A stretch of DNA of 32,973 nt from Terriglobia bacterium (GCA_030040995.1 JASHOS010000308.1:1-32973); one strand, 5' to 3'. Counted from the stretch's first letter, positions 1-8,257 are shown. Translations and numbers: made by a program. The notes: generated by a model from the letters alone, not told the origin.

Positions 1-366
1 AAAGGCGAGCCCTGCATTGCAATACCGTAAAACCTTGTTTTTTTAGCAAGATTTTCGGCGAACCCCCTCACCCGCCTGCGGGCAGGAGCCGCTCCGTCGC
101 TGAAGCTCTGGAGCGTAAGCGACCTTCGGTGGGCGCAGGCCCGGCCCGCGCCGGCTGGAGAAAGCGCCGGCCGCAGTCCACCCTCTCCCCCAAGGGGGCG
201 AGGGCTGGGTATATTTCAACTTTGGTTGCGGCCGCAAGGCCGCGCCGCGCTACAAAAACGCACTCCAAACCGTAATAGGCCCGACTTTGACGTGACCGTG
301 GGTTTTCAACAGACCGCTCTGCGCATAGAGCCTGACTTAGGTGCAACCTACCTACTCCCTTCCAGC
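1..366. repeat. Composite dispersed repeat, no gene
   Basis: No credible coding sequence is seen here. The stretch is a mosaic of repeats found elsewhere in the window. Positions about 10-60 (around GCATTGCAATACCGTAAAAC) and about 60-213 (a GC-rich block ending in CCCTCTCCCCCAAGGGGGCG) recur in inverted orientation at about 16376-16500. Positions about 238-305 (CGCTACAAAAACG, then CCGTAATA and ACTTTGACG) recur at about 9855-9903. Several parts are palindromic, so the transcript downstream of the neighbouring permease gene could fold here, but no T-tailed terminator is obvious. Confidence 0.6.
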
Positions 367-2835
367 CTAATTAGTGCGAAGCGCTGACATCGGATCGATT
401 CGTGCGGCGCGGCGGGCAGGAAGATAACCGGCAACGAACGCAATGGTAGAGAGAACCAGGACCGTCCCTGCAAAGGTCAACACGTCTGTCGGAGCGATTC
501 CGAACAGCAGCGACGTGATCAAGCGCATGCCGGCGAAAGAAATCAAAACTCCCAAGCTAATGCCGGCGATCGCCAGGCGCAGTGTCGCCCGGATGACCAT
601 GATTTGCACGTTGCCCGGGGAGGCGCCGAGGGCCATCCGGATGCCAATCTCTTGCGTTCGCCGTGCTACGGAATAGGAGATTACGCCGTAGATGCCCAGC
701 GAAGCCAGAATGAGGCCAAAGATTCCAAAGCTTGTGACGAGCAGCATAAAGAAGCGGCGCGGTGAAACCGCATGATCCACAATCTGCTGGATGGGCTGAA
801 ACTCGGCGGCAGGCTGGTTGGGGTTCAATTGCCGGAGCGTGCGAAGCACACTGGCCGCCAGCGTATCCGGGGGGAGCTTGGTCCTCACCACGAGCTCTGC
901 GTCATCGGGCCCTGCTTGCGTCGCTGGGTAATACGCTTGCCAACCGGGTTCTCCCTCCACGCTCGTTTCGCGGACGTCGGCGACCACTCCGACTACGAGT
1001 CTGTCGCCGCCTCCCGCAACCGCGATCTGTCCCACCGCGTTTCCTTCGGGCCAGAGCGCGCGTGCAAGCGTCTCGTTGATGACGATGACTTTCTGGCTGG
1101 TGGGGCGATCTTCCCAGGAGAAATCGCGCCCAGCTACCAGGCGCATGCCCATAGCGCGGAAGAAGCCCGGCGTGACGACATACACAAGCGGACTCGGAGC
1201 CTCGCCGCGGCGATATACCTTACCTTTTACTTCCACCCAACCCCAGCTTCGATTGTGGCCTAGCGGCAGAAAGTCCACGATTCCGGCAGCTTCGACGCCG
1301 GGTATCGTTTTGACGTGGTTCAAAATCTGCTGGAAAATAACGGCTCTTTTCGCCGCACTGCCTCCATCGTCGTAGTCCGCTTTAATTGCGGCGGAGTGGG
1401 CAGGTTGGAAGCCCAGATTCACACTCAGCACGCGAAGAAAGCTACGCAGCAGCAATCCCGCGCCTACCAGCAGCACGCACGCCAGAGCCACCTCACACAT
1501 CACCAAAGCGGCCCGCACACGCTCGTGTTTTTTACCTTCGGACATGCCCGGGCCTGCATCGTTCAGCGACTCGCGCAGGTTGCCGCTCGAAATCTTAAGG
1601 CCCGGAACCACGCCGAATAACGCCGCAACGGCAACGGCAACCAGCAGGGTCCACAGAAGAGCAGCTCCATCCACCCGCACGCCGCCTAGAAGAGGCAATG
1701 CGATCGAAGCTTGATGTATAAGGAACAGGGTAATCGCTAACGGAAGGCCCACGCCCAGTACCGCGCCGGCCGCAGAGAGTACAAAACTTTCCGTCAGAAG
1801 TTGACGCACCAGCCGCATGCGTCCGGCACCCAGCGCGCTACGTAAAGCAAACTCCTTGCTGCGGGTCGCCGCGCGGGCTAAGAGCAGGTTTGAGAGGTTC
1901 ACACAGACGATAAGAAGGATGGCGCCCACCGCAGACCACAACATAATAAGGGGACCGCGCAACCGGCCGGTCACATACTTTTTCAGCGGGGTGAGGGTGG
2001 CCTTGTAAAATCCCTTTGAGTTCGGATATTTCACATTGAAGTAGAGCTGGGGCACGACGAGGTTCACATCGCTTTGTGCCTGCGGCAGAGTCATGCCAGT
2101 CTTGAGCCTGCCAATCATCGTGAGATCGTTCCCATCATCACGCCAGTTGTCCAAAATGTAAGGTGTGAAGAGATCGACCCTTTCTCCCGGTGAAAACACC
2201 GCACCAAAATCGAAACTCGGCGGCAGGATCCCAACCACCGTCACCGGCCGCCCGTTAAGATCGATAGCTTTGCCCACAATCTTCGGATCGGCTGCAAACT
2301 GCCGTCTCCAATAGGCATTTGCAAGCAGAGCCACAGAATGACTGCCCTTCCTCGCATCCTCCGGCGCGAACAAACGTCCAAGCGAAGGCTGCACCCCTAA
2401 CACTTGGAAGAAGCTCCGCGTCACATAAATACCGGTCGCAGGTACAGGCTCCCCACGACCCGTAAGCCTGTAGTTATCTTCCGTGGAAAAGGCGAAATAA
2501 CCTGCCACATCTTGAAAGGAATGATTCTGCGCACGAAACTCTTGGAAGGCGTCAGCGGAGTAGGTCTCGCAGGAGAACCCACACTTTGTGGGAGGCGGAG
2601 CAATCCAGACAAGCTGTCGAGGGTTCGCCAGCGGCAGCGGGCGCAACAAAATCGTATTGACCACGCTGAAGACGGCCGTGTTTGCGCCAATGCCAACACC
2701 GAGGATGAGCACGGCGATAAGCGTAAAGCCGCGGTCCCGTCTTAACGTCCGAAAGGTATAGCGCAGGTCTTGCAGGATGCTCTCTAGAGCCGGGAACCCG
2801 TGCGCTCCTTGATCGCGGCGCTTTTCGTTTGACAT
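367..2835 (-). CDS. MacB/FtsX-type ABC transporter permease (duplicated orphan permease family)
   Basis: This 822-residue inner-membrane protein has the MacB periplasmic core plus FtsX arrangement, present twice. A short N-terminal cytoplasmic leader (ending in DLRYTFRTLRRDRGFT) precedes the first membrane helix at about residues 37-60. A periplasmic domain follows to about residue 290, then three helices (about 295-410), a loop, a second helix near 440-465, a second periplasmic domain, and three C-terminal helices with the typical TQEIGIRMALGAS stretch. It ends in PARRAARIDPMSALR, the normal end of this family. The start has a good ribosome site (AGGAG, 5 nt before ATG). No ATPase gene is adjacent, which is usual for the expanded acidobacterial orphan permeases. 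The substrate cannot be deduced; export of toxic compounds or peptides is only a family-level guess. Confidence 0.9.
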   Translation of the reverse strand: MSNEKRRDQGAHGFPALESILQDLRYTFRTLRRDRGFTLIAVLILGVGIGANTAVFSVVNTILLRPLPLANPRQLVWIAPPPTKCGFSCETYSADAFQEFRAQNHSFQDVAGYFAFSTEDNYRLTGRGEPVPATGIYVTRSFFQVLGVQPSLGRLFAPEDARKGSHSVALLANAYWRRQFAADPKIVGKAIDLNGRPVTVVGILPPSFDFGAVFSPGERVDLFTPYILDNWRDDGNDLTMIGRLKTGMTLPQAQSDVNLVVPQLYFNVKYPNSKGFYKATLTPLKKYVTGRLRGPLIMLWSAVGAILLIVCVNLSNLLLARAATRSKEFALRSALGAGRMRLVRQLLTESFVLSAAGAVLGVGLPLAITLFLIHQASIALPLLGGVRVDGAALLWTLLVAVAVAALFGVVPGLKISSGNLRESLNDAGPGMSEGKKHERVRAALVMCEVALACVLLVGAGLLLRSFLRVLSVNLGFQPAHSAAIKADYDDGGSAAKRAVIFQQILNHVKTIPGVEAAGIVDFLPLGHNRSWGWVEVKGKVYRRGEAPSPLVYVVTPGFFRAMGMRLVAGRDFSWEDRPTSQKVIVINETLARALWPEGNAVGQIAVAGGGDRLVVGVVADVRETSVEGEPGWQAYYPATQAGPDDAELVVRTKLPPDTLAASVLRTLRQLNPNQPAAEFQPIQQIVDHAVSPRRFFMLLVTSFGIFGLILASLGIYGVISYSVARRTQEIGIRMALGASPGNVQIMVIRATLRLAIAGISLGVLISFAGMRLITSLLFGIAPTDVLTFAGTVLVLSTIAFVAGYLPARRAARIDPMSALRTN

Positions 2836-3325
2836 ATCAACTCCTGCTGCGATGTCGCGTCATTGTCATTATTACTGCCCTACCGGTGACACAACACGTT
2901 TGCTTTGACGGCTGGACGCAGTTTCAGTTAGCGGGCGCGGTTGAAAGCGCGAGAGCCACCCTTCCCCTCGGGCTGAGCGTGTCCCACATTTTTTGTTGGA
3001 CACGGGGGGGTGTATCAGGGCACGGCTTCACTGAAAGCCGTGCCCTGTCTTGAAAATCTCAGTCAGGACCCCCTCACTCGGCGCTGCGCGCCGCCCTCTC
3101 CCCCAAGGGGGCGAGGGCAGGAGTCACTTCCATAGCTTCGTGGGTGTCCGTCGGCCGACGGACATGACCACTAATACGAGGCCATCCACAACCTGCTGCG
3201 TAGTAGCGACTTCATGTCCACTCCCCGTGTCCGGCCGGAGATATGGGTAAAGCTAAGTCCCGAGGGAGAGGGCAACGGGTTCGCGCGGGTTTGGTTGCGG
3301 CATCGAGGCCGGACTGCGCTACCAG
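2836..3325. repeat. Intergenic stretch with a 13-bp hairpin and dispersed repeat copies
   Basis: No gene is supported here. A perfect 13-bp stem (CAGGGCACGGCTT at 3016-3028 with its complement at 3035-3047, 6-nt loop) has no T-tract and looks like a dispersed palindrome rather than a terminator. Positions 3064-3122 hold one copy of the CCCTCTCCCCCAAGGGGGCG repeat family. A nearly identical copy in the same orientation lies at 4103-4162, so the two bracket the rnpB region. Positions about 3280-3325 (GGTTGCGGC... then CTGCGCTACCAG) belong to a second dispersed family. Confidence 0.5.
2866..2894 (-). promoter_or_regulatory. Possible promoter of the MacB-like permease gene
   Basis: Read on the minus strand, TTGTGT (2894-2889) and TAATGA (2871-2866) are separated by 17 bp, about 30 nt upstream of the start codon. 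Both hexamers deviate from the sigma-70 consensus. A TGACAATGAC direct repeat overlaps the -10 side and could be an operator. Tentative. Confidence 0.28.
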
Positions 3326-3518
3326 CTTTCCCGTCCTCGGTGATCTGGAAGTTTTTTCTGGTGAGGCCGGAGACTACCGGTTGACCTTGCTTGTCGAGGA
3401 CGGTGACATCGAGGAAAACCGGAGTTGTGGTGATGTGGAGCGTGGGGCGGGATGGCCCGGCCTGTTGCGGGTTTTTACCCTGAGCGGAAGGTAAAAGTGC
3501 CGGGAGCAGCTACGGCAT
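3326..3518 (-). pseudogene. N-terminal remnant of a secreted VWFA-related-domain protein
   Basis: Read on the minus strand, one frame gives a short hydrophobic segment ending LLPALLPSAQG. It then gives LHITTTPVFLDVTVLDKQGQ followed by PVVSGLTRKNFQITEDGK. That is the start of the domain preceding the von Willebrand A fold in the abundant acidobacterial VWFA-related proteins. The only ATG in this frame (3518) is followed two codons later by TAG. The similarity stops at about 3326, where a dispersed repeat begins, so only the first ~60 residues survive. I infer a truncated, non-functional gene. The family match is from memory of the motif pattern, not from a search. Confidence 0.5.
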
Positions 3519-3539
3519 ATTTTCAGAGGCATTCAGAAG

Positions 3540-4033
3540 GCGCGAGCAAAGCCTGTAAGCCGAATCCTGTGCCCCGGCGAAGCCGGGGTGGCGATCATTC
3601 CTCTAGTCCAGGCATTGCTGCCGGGATCAAGCGACCTACCCGAGAGTCACCTGCGCCTCCGCTCCAGGCAAGCCGGAAGCAGAAGGCGCATTGCGGAGCG
3701 GGCAGCTCCTCTTCTCCTATTTGGTCTTGCTCCGTGTGGGGTTTACCCTGCCGCCGGCATCACTGCCTGCGCGGTGCGCTCTTACATTGAGGCCGCCGGA
3801 GCGGCCCGCACCTTTTCACCCTTACCCCGCCAAGCGAGGCGGTATGTTTTCTGTGGCACTTTCCGTACCGGAAGCGTGAGATCCCGCCGGAGCGGGATTT
3901 TCTTCTCTCCGGCCCTCGCCGTTAGCGAGCACACTGCCCTGCGGAGTTCGGACTTTCCTCTCCCCCAGCGGGATCAAGGCCAAAAGATTATGGCCCTCCC
4001 TGCCGGGGCAGCGACCGCCCGGCTTGCTCGCGC
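3540..4033 (-). ncRNA. rnpB: RNase P RNA, bacterial class A (rnpB)
   Basis: This is the catalytic RNA that removes 5' leaders from pre-tRNAs. Conserved parts appear in order on the minus strand: the P1 5' strand GCGCGAGCAAGCC (4033-4021); GAGGAAAGTCCGAACTCC (P4 5' part, near 3965); the GGTAAACCCC region near 3745; GGTAGGTCGCTTGATCCC near 3640; GGACTAGAGGAATGATCGCC near 3610; ACAGGATTCGGCTTAC (P4 3' part, near 3560); and the P1 3' strand GGCTTTGCTCGCGC ending at 3540. P1 pairs over 13 bp with one bulge, which fixes both ends. The length, about 494 nt, is at the long end for class A. A good promoter sits directly upstream. No clear T-tailed terminator follows. Confidence 0.95.
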
Positions 4034-4039
4034 AGTTTC

Positions 4040-4068
4040 ATCATAGTTAGCGCATGCCGGGGGGTCAA
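4040..4068 (-). promoter_or_regulatory. Sigma-70-type promoter of rnpB
   Basis: On the minus strand, TTGACC (4068-4063) and TATGAT (4045-4040) are separated by exactly 17 bp. Six nucleotides after the -10 box comes G4033, the first base of the P1 helix, so the predicted transcript start matches the mature RNA 5' end. Confidence 0.75.
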
Positions 4069-4254
4069 ATAATGGCTGGACGCTGCAGTGAAATGTTTGG
4101 CCAGGACCCCTCACCCGGGCGCTGCGCGCCGCCCTCTCCCCCAAGGGGGCGAGGGCAGGGATTCTTTTCATGCTTCGGAGTACCGCATGGCGGCATGGTC
4201 GCTCTCCCCCGACGTGCGCGAGCGGGCGAGGGCTGTTTCCCTTGTTGACTGCGC
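4069..4254. repeat. Dispersed repeat copy between rnpB and metG
   Basis: No gene. Positions 4103-4162 carry the palindromic repeat with the CCCTCTCCCCCAAGGGGGCG core, nearly identical to the copy at 3064-3122. The rest has no recognisable content. Confidence 0.5.
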
Positions 4255-6291
4255 TTATTTCAGCCGCGCTCCGTTGGGCACGTCTTCGAGAAACGTCGCG
4301 AGCACCGGTTTTCCGTCTTCGCCCAGCGAGGCGGCTACGACCATGCCGTTCGAGTCCACGCCGCGCAGTTTGCGAGGCTGAAGGTTGGCGACGATCACCA
4401 CTTTCATGCCTACTAACTGCTCTGGCTGATAATATTCAGCAATGCCGGCGCAGATTTGCCGAACTTCCGCTCCAATATCCACTTGGAGCTTCAGAAGCTT
4501 CGTTGCGCCGGGGATGGGCTCGGCGGAGAGAACCGTTCCTGCTCGCAGATCGACCTTGGCAAAATCGTCGATGGTGATCTTTGGAGGCTCGGGGCTAGAG
4601 GCTAGAGGTTCGCGGTTAGGGATTTGGGGTTCGGGACCGGGGATTGGAGATCCCGCTTTGGCTGACACCCCTTTGGCAGCTTTTTCCTCCTGGGCGCGGT
4701 CCTGATCCGCAAGCTCGCGCAGCCTGTGCAGCATCGCTCTCCTATCGAGGCGGGGGAAAATGGGTTCAGGTTTGCCAACTACCGTTCCCGGCTCGATTTG
4801 CCGGAAATGTAGCCGGCTGTCGATCACCTCATCTTCAACTCTTCCATGCTCACCTAACTGCTTCCAAAGCCGTTCCGCGGCGCTGGGTAGTAAAGGATAA
4901 AGAAGAATACAGGCAATGCGCAGGGTCTCCGTTGTCCTGTAGAGAGTACCTTTCAGGCTTTCTTGGCCGGCTGGCAAAGCGGATTTAGCCAATTCCCAGG
5001 GTTTTTTGTTAACGATCAGCTTGTCGGCCCGCGACATCAGCATCCATAATCCGGTAAGGACTAAGGAGAAATCCAGACTGTCAAACGCCTGCGGACCGCC
5101 CACAACAACAGAGCTGGCGTCCGACGCTGCTTCGTCTCGGGTCGCATTATCCGGCAAGGGTATAGCTCCATCGCAAAACTGCTGGAGCATGGCCAGAGTG
5201 CGGCTCGCCAGATTCCCCAAACCGTTCGCCAAGTCGGAGTTATAGCGCTGGATCAAACCCTCATAGGAAAAACTGCCGTCCAGGCCGAACGGCGTATCGC
5301 GCAGCAGGTAGTACCGCAGCGCATCGTTGCCTGGCGCGCCGGATTCCTCGAACGCCTTGATGATGGGCTCAGGATAGACCACGTTGCCTTTCGACTTACT
5401 CATTTTGTCCTGGTCGTAGTAGATCCAGCCGTGGGCAAAAATAGTTTTGGGAAGCTCCAAGCCGGCCGCCCACAGAAATGCGGGCCAATAGACAGCGTGG
5501 AAGCGAAGGATGTCCTTACCAATCATGTGCAAGTCGGCGGGCCAGAATTTCTCAAAATCCTTGCTTCGCTTCTCGCCCTCGAAGCCGATCCCGCTCAGAT
5601 AGCTGGTCAGTGCATCGTACCAGACGTAGACTACTTGCTCGTCGTCGCCGGGCCACGGGATTCCCCACTTCAATCGCCGGCGGCTGATCGAAATATCGCG
5701 CAGTCCGCTCCTCACGAAGCTTTTCACTTCGTTCATGCGGAAATCCGGCAAAACGAATTCGGGATGATCTTCGTAGTGCTTCAGCAGCCGGTCCTCGAAA
5801 GCGGAGAGTCTGAAGAAATAGTTCTCTTCACTGATCAATTCCGCAGGACGCCCGCAGTTCGGGCAGTTTACAGGGTCCGATCCGTCGGAAACGTACATCT
5901 CATCGAACACGCAATAGCGGCCTTCGTATTTCCTCTTGTCAATGTACCCTGCCTTATCCGCCCGCCCGATCATCCACTGCACCGCGGAACGATGCGCCGG
6001 ATTCTGCGACGTGTGGACAAACCTGTACTCGCTGATGCCCAGCGTCTGCCACAAGCTTTTAAAAAGCTCGCGCTTCTCCGCCACGAATTCGCCGGGCGAT
6101 TCCCCCGCCTCAGCCGCGGCGCGCTCTAGCTTTTCGCCGTGCTCATCGGTACCGGTAAGAAAAGCCACATCGTAGCCGCACATACGTTTATAGCGAGCGA
6201 CGACATCGCAAACAATCGTGGTATAGGCAGAGCCCACGTGAGGGCGGGCGTTGGGATAGTAGATCGGCGTGGTGAGGTAAAACTTTTCCAT
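4255..6291 (-). CDS. metG: Methionyl-tRNA synthetase with C-terminal tRNA-binding domain
   Basis: The enzyme charges tRNA-Met with methionine in the cytoplasm. The 678-residue product has the class I signatures: the HIGH-like HVGS at residues 18-21, and KMSKSKGN at about 295. The zinc knuckle is C127-V-F-D130 followed by C143-P-N-C146; Asp replaces the usual fourth Cys and could still bind zinc. The anticodon-binding helical domain covers about 370-520. An EMAP/Trbp111-like tRNA-binding domain (from ITIDDFAKVDLRAGTV to the C-terminus) occupies about 570-678. The linker between them, about residues 540-568, is Pro/Glu-rich, and its DNA resembles the intergenic micro-repeat found nearby. No strong ribosome site precedes ATG 6291, but the N-terminus matches the family. 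Confidence 0.95.
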   Translation of the reverse strand: MEKFYLTTPIYYPNARPHVGSAYTTIVCDVVARYKRMCGYDVAFLTGTDEHGEKLERAAAEAGESPGEFVAEKRELFKSLWQTLGISEYRFVHTSQNPAHRSAVQWMIGRADKAGYIDKRKYEGRYCVFDEMYVSDGSDPVNCPNCGRPAELISEENYFFRLSAFEDRLLKHYEDHPEFVLPDFRMNEVKSFVRSGLRDISISRRRLKWGIPWPGDDEQVVYVWYDALTSYLSGIGFEGEKRSKDFEKFWPADLHMIGKDILRFHAVYWPAFLWAAGLELPKTIFAHGWIYYDQDKMSKSKGNVVYPEPIIKAFEESGAPGNDALRYYLLRDTPFGLDGSFSYEGLIQRYNSDLANGLGNLASRTLAMLQQFCDGAIPLPDNATRDEAASDASSVVVGGPQAFDSLDFSLVLTGLWMLMSRADKLIVNKKPWELAKSALPAGQESLKGTLYRTTETLRIACILLYPLLPSAAERLWKQLGEHGRVEDEVIDSRLHFRQIEPGTVVGKPEPIFPRLDRRAMLHRLRELADQDRAQEEKAAKGVSAKAGSPIPGPEPQIPNREPLASSPEPPKITIDDFAKVDLRAGTVLSAEPIPGATKLLKLQVDIGAEVRQICAGIAEYYQPEQLVGMKVVIVANLQPRKLRGVDSNGMVVAASLGEDGKPVLATFLEDVPNGARLK

Positions 6292-6328
6292 AGGTTAGCG
6301 CCTTCGGCGCGGGGCACGTGGTTCGTGG

Positions 6329-6842
6329 TTAGTGATTCGCAGCTAATTTTCCACGCAGGCCGTTCATCATCTTCTGAATATCCGTGATCAGGAGTTACAA
6401 GGGCTCAGCTTCGGCCTGCCGGCAAAAGCGCAGCTTTATGGAAAGGCGCAACTGGGTATCTATACTGAGCGAGATAAGTCCGCGACACTCGATCGCTGTA
6501 GCGCCGGTCTGCGACCGGCTAATTTCGTCGTTCATAGAGCGGCGCTACAACAAAATAGCCGTCGCGGACTTATCTCGTTGTGTATAGCTCCGCCAAAGAG
6601 CCCTCCGCGTGAGAGATGAATTGGACGAACTCGCCGGTTGTTTTCCGTGCCTGGCCTTCAGCAAGGTTGGACGGTACGGAAACGGCCGCACGGCGCATCT
6701 GAGATACGATGCCAAACTTCTCATCCGAGGGAAACCCGGAGGTAAGGTGATACACGAGTTCAGCCAAGTGCATTGCGTTCTGCCAAACCCACAGATCCTT
6801 ATAGTCCCGAATTACTGTCCCATCACCGTACTCACCCTTCAA
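6329..6842 (-). pseudogene. Four-helix-bundle (23S rRNA intervening-sequence type) protein gene, disrupted by a MITE
   Basis: The first part (6842-6585) encodes a protein of the small four-helix-bundle family, recognisable by RDYKDLWVWQNAMHLAE, then MRRAAVSVPSNLAEG and HAEGSLAEL. After residue 86 it runs into a 122-bp inverted-repeat element and ends in four foreign residues and a stop. Beyond the element (6460-6329) the original frame continues: DTQLRLSIKLRF, a premature TAA at 6397-6395, then LITDIQKMMNGLRGKLAANH and TAA at 6331-6329. Rejoining across the element restores GAG-CTA-GAT-ACC in frame and a length of about 129 residues, normal for the family. The start is uncertain: TTG 6842 is the only in-frame candidate I see. 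Family function is unclear. Confidence 0.8.
6463..6584. mobile_element. 122-bp MITE with terminal inverted repeats and TA target duplication
   Basis: The ends are inverted repeats about 24 bp long sharing the perfect core GAGATAAGTCCGCGAC (left 6471-6486, right 6576-6561 on the other strand). The element is flanked by TA at 6461-6462 and 6585-6586. Removing it with one TA rebuilds the reading frame of the interrupted gene. Inside there is a second inverted pair (TGTAGCGCC near 6498 with its complement near 6545). It encodes nothing. TA duplication is the hallmark of IS630/Tc1-mariner transposition, so a parental IS630-type element elsewhere in the genome is likely. Confidence 0.75.
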
Positions 6843-6897
6843 TTTAACCGCCCTTCACGAACCACGAATCACGAACCGCCGTCCTGGCACGTGGCAC

Positions 6898-8085
6898 CTA
6901 TTTCGAAGCGCGGTAGGCAGCCTGCGCGGCCAGCAACACGTCCTTGAGAGGCACCGATTTCTGTTCGGCTAGCTGACGGCAGTCTTCATATTCCGGCGCG
7001 ACGTTCGTAATGTTGCCCTGCTGCCGCGCAACTTTCACTCGAACCGCGCCATAGGGCGTTTCCACGCTCACCGTTTCGCGCGCCAGTACTTTACGAGTCG
7101 CTTCATAGATTCTCAGTCCGATAGTCGTGGTCTCGCTGAATAACAGGCCAGATATTTCGCCGGTTCGCTGGGGGGGACAAAGAATGGTAAGCTCAAGCCC
7201 GGGGCGGTTCTTTTTCATCTGGATGGCGCTGCAGGAGACGTCAAGCGCCCCCGCCGCCAGCGCGCGCTCCGCCACATAGCCATAGATTTGCGGGCTCATG
7301 TCGTCCACGTTAGCCTGAATAACCGATACCACATCCCCGTTAGCTCCGGCGCGTTCTACAGGGACGTCACTTTCCCCGCCTACGAATAACCTGGCGATGT
7401 TCGGATGGCCAGGGAAGTCATTCGCGCCGGCCCCGTAGCCGATCGTCTCGATTCGGAGCGCAGGCATCGCTCCGAATCGTGCTGCCAGCGTTGAAACAAT
7501 CGCCGCACCAGTAGGCGTGACCAGCTCTCCTTCCGCGCCGGTTGAATAGACCGGCAGGCCCTTAAGCAACTCTGCCGTTGCCGGAGCAGGAACCGGGAGC
7601 GTGCCGTGCGCCGCCTGCACGCGACCGCTTCCCACGTTCAGCGGCGAGCACGTAAGTTCGCCGATTCCGAGCAATTCGAGTCCCGCACACGTCCCGGCAA
7701 CATCCAGAATCGCGTCCACAGCGCCTACTTCATGAAAATGAACCGAGCCGGGGGGCTTGCCGTGGAGGCGGCCCTCCACTTCCGCCAGACGTCGGAAGAT
7801 GGCCAAAGCACTGCTCTTGACTCTCTGCGAGAGCGCGCTTTCCTGCAGCATCCGCTCGATGTGATCCAGGTGGCGATGAGGTTGCTTTTCAGGTACTGCA
7901 ATCTCGACGTGTTTTCCTGTGAGGCCGCCGCGCAGCACGCGAGAGATGTGGATCTCATATGATCCAACGGGTATCTTCCGGAGTTCGCCCCGCAGGCTGT
8001 CCTCGGGTAAGCCGGCGTCCAGTAACGCGGCCAAGAACATGTCGCCACTGATGCCGGAAGAGCAATCAAGATAGGCGATTCGCAT
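6898..8085 (-). CDS. larC: LarC-type nickel insertion protein (pyridinium-3,5-bisthiocarboxylate mononucleotide nickel chelatase)
   Basis: LarC inserts nickel into the pincer cofactor used by lactate racemase LarA and related racemases/epimerases. The 395-residue product starts with the family signature (AYLDCSSGISGDMFLAALLD). It contains HFHEVGAVDAILDVAGTC near residue 117 and the GTLPVPAPATAELL segment near 160. The C-terminal ferredoxin-like part includes IQANVDDMSPQIYGYVAERA. The gene is one continuous frame, unlike Lactobacillus plantarum where larC1 and larC2 need a frameshift. larA, larB and larE are not in the window, so the client enzyme is unknown. A dispersed micro-repeat abuts the start codon, and no Shine-Dalgarno sequence is visible. 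Confidence 0.88.
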   Translation of the reverse strand: MRIAYLDCSSGISGDMFLAALLDAGLPEDSLRGELRKIPVGSYEIHISRVLRGGLTGKHVEIAVPEKQPHRHLDHIERMLQESALSQRVKSSALAIFRRLAEVEGRLHGKPPGSVHFHEVGAVDAILDVAGTCAGLELLGIGELTCSPLNVGSGRVQAAHGTLPVPAPATAELLKGLPVYSTGAEGELVTPTGAAIVSTLAARFGAMPALRIETIGYGAGANDFPGHPNIARLFVGGESDVPVERAGANGDVVSVIQANVDDMSPQIYGYVAERALAAGALDVSCSAIQMKKNRPGLELTILCPPQRTGEISGLLFSETTTIGLRIYEATRKVLARETVSVETPYGAVRVKVARQQGNITNVAPEYEDCRQLAEQKSVPLKDVLLAAQAAYRASK

Positions 8086-8091
8086 AAAGAC

Positions 8092-8255
8092 CGTGGTTCG
8101 TGGCTCGTGATTCGTGGTCCGAAAACCGTGGTTCGTAGATAGTTGTTCGCGACTAGCGATTAGGCGATTAGCAGCCAGCTATCGGCAATTGCCACTAATC
8201 CCCAAGCTGATCGCCGATCGCTAACCGCTGATTAATTCGGAACACGAATCACCGC
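8092..8255. repeat. Micro-repeat tract (GTGGTTCGTGATTCGTGG type)
   Basis: A short-motif tract built from variants of GTTCGTGATTCGTGG and GCGATTAGCGATTAG fills the gap between larC and the fucosidase gene. Similar tracts lie at about 6310-6345, 6855-6890 and 13918-13981, and a diverged copy lies inside metG at about 4588-4650. No gene or promoter is recognisable here. Confidence 0.55.
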
Positions 8256-8257
8256 TT

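Noticed and set aside
3588-4046. Open frame of 152 codons on the plus strand
   Set aside because: Covers rnpB in antisense; the RNA's conserved helices and promoter explain this sequence.
5431-6129. Open frame of 232 codons on the plus strand
   Set aside because: Antisense to the catalytic part of metG, where all class I motifs are read on the other strand; no recognisable domain.
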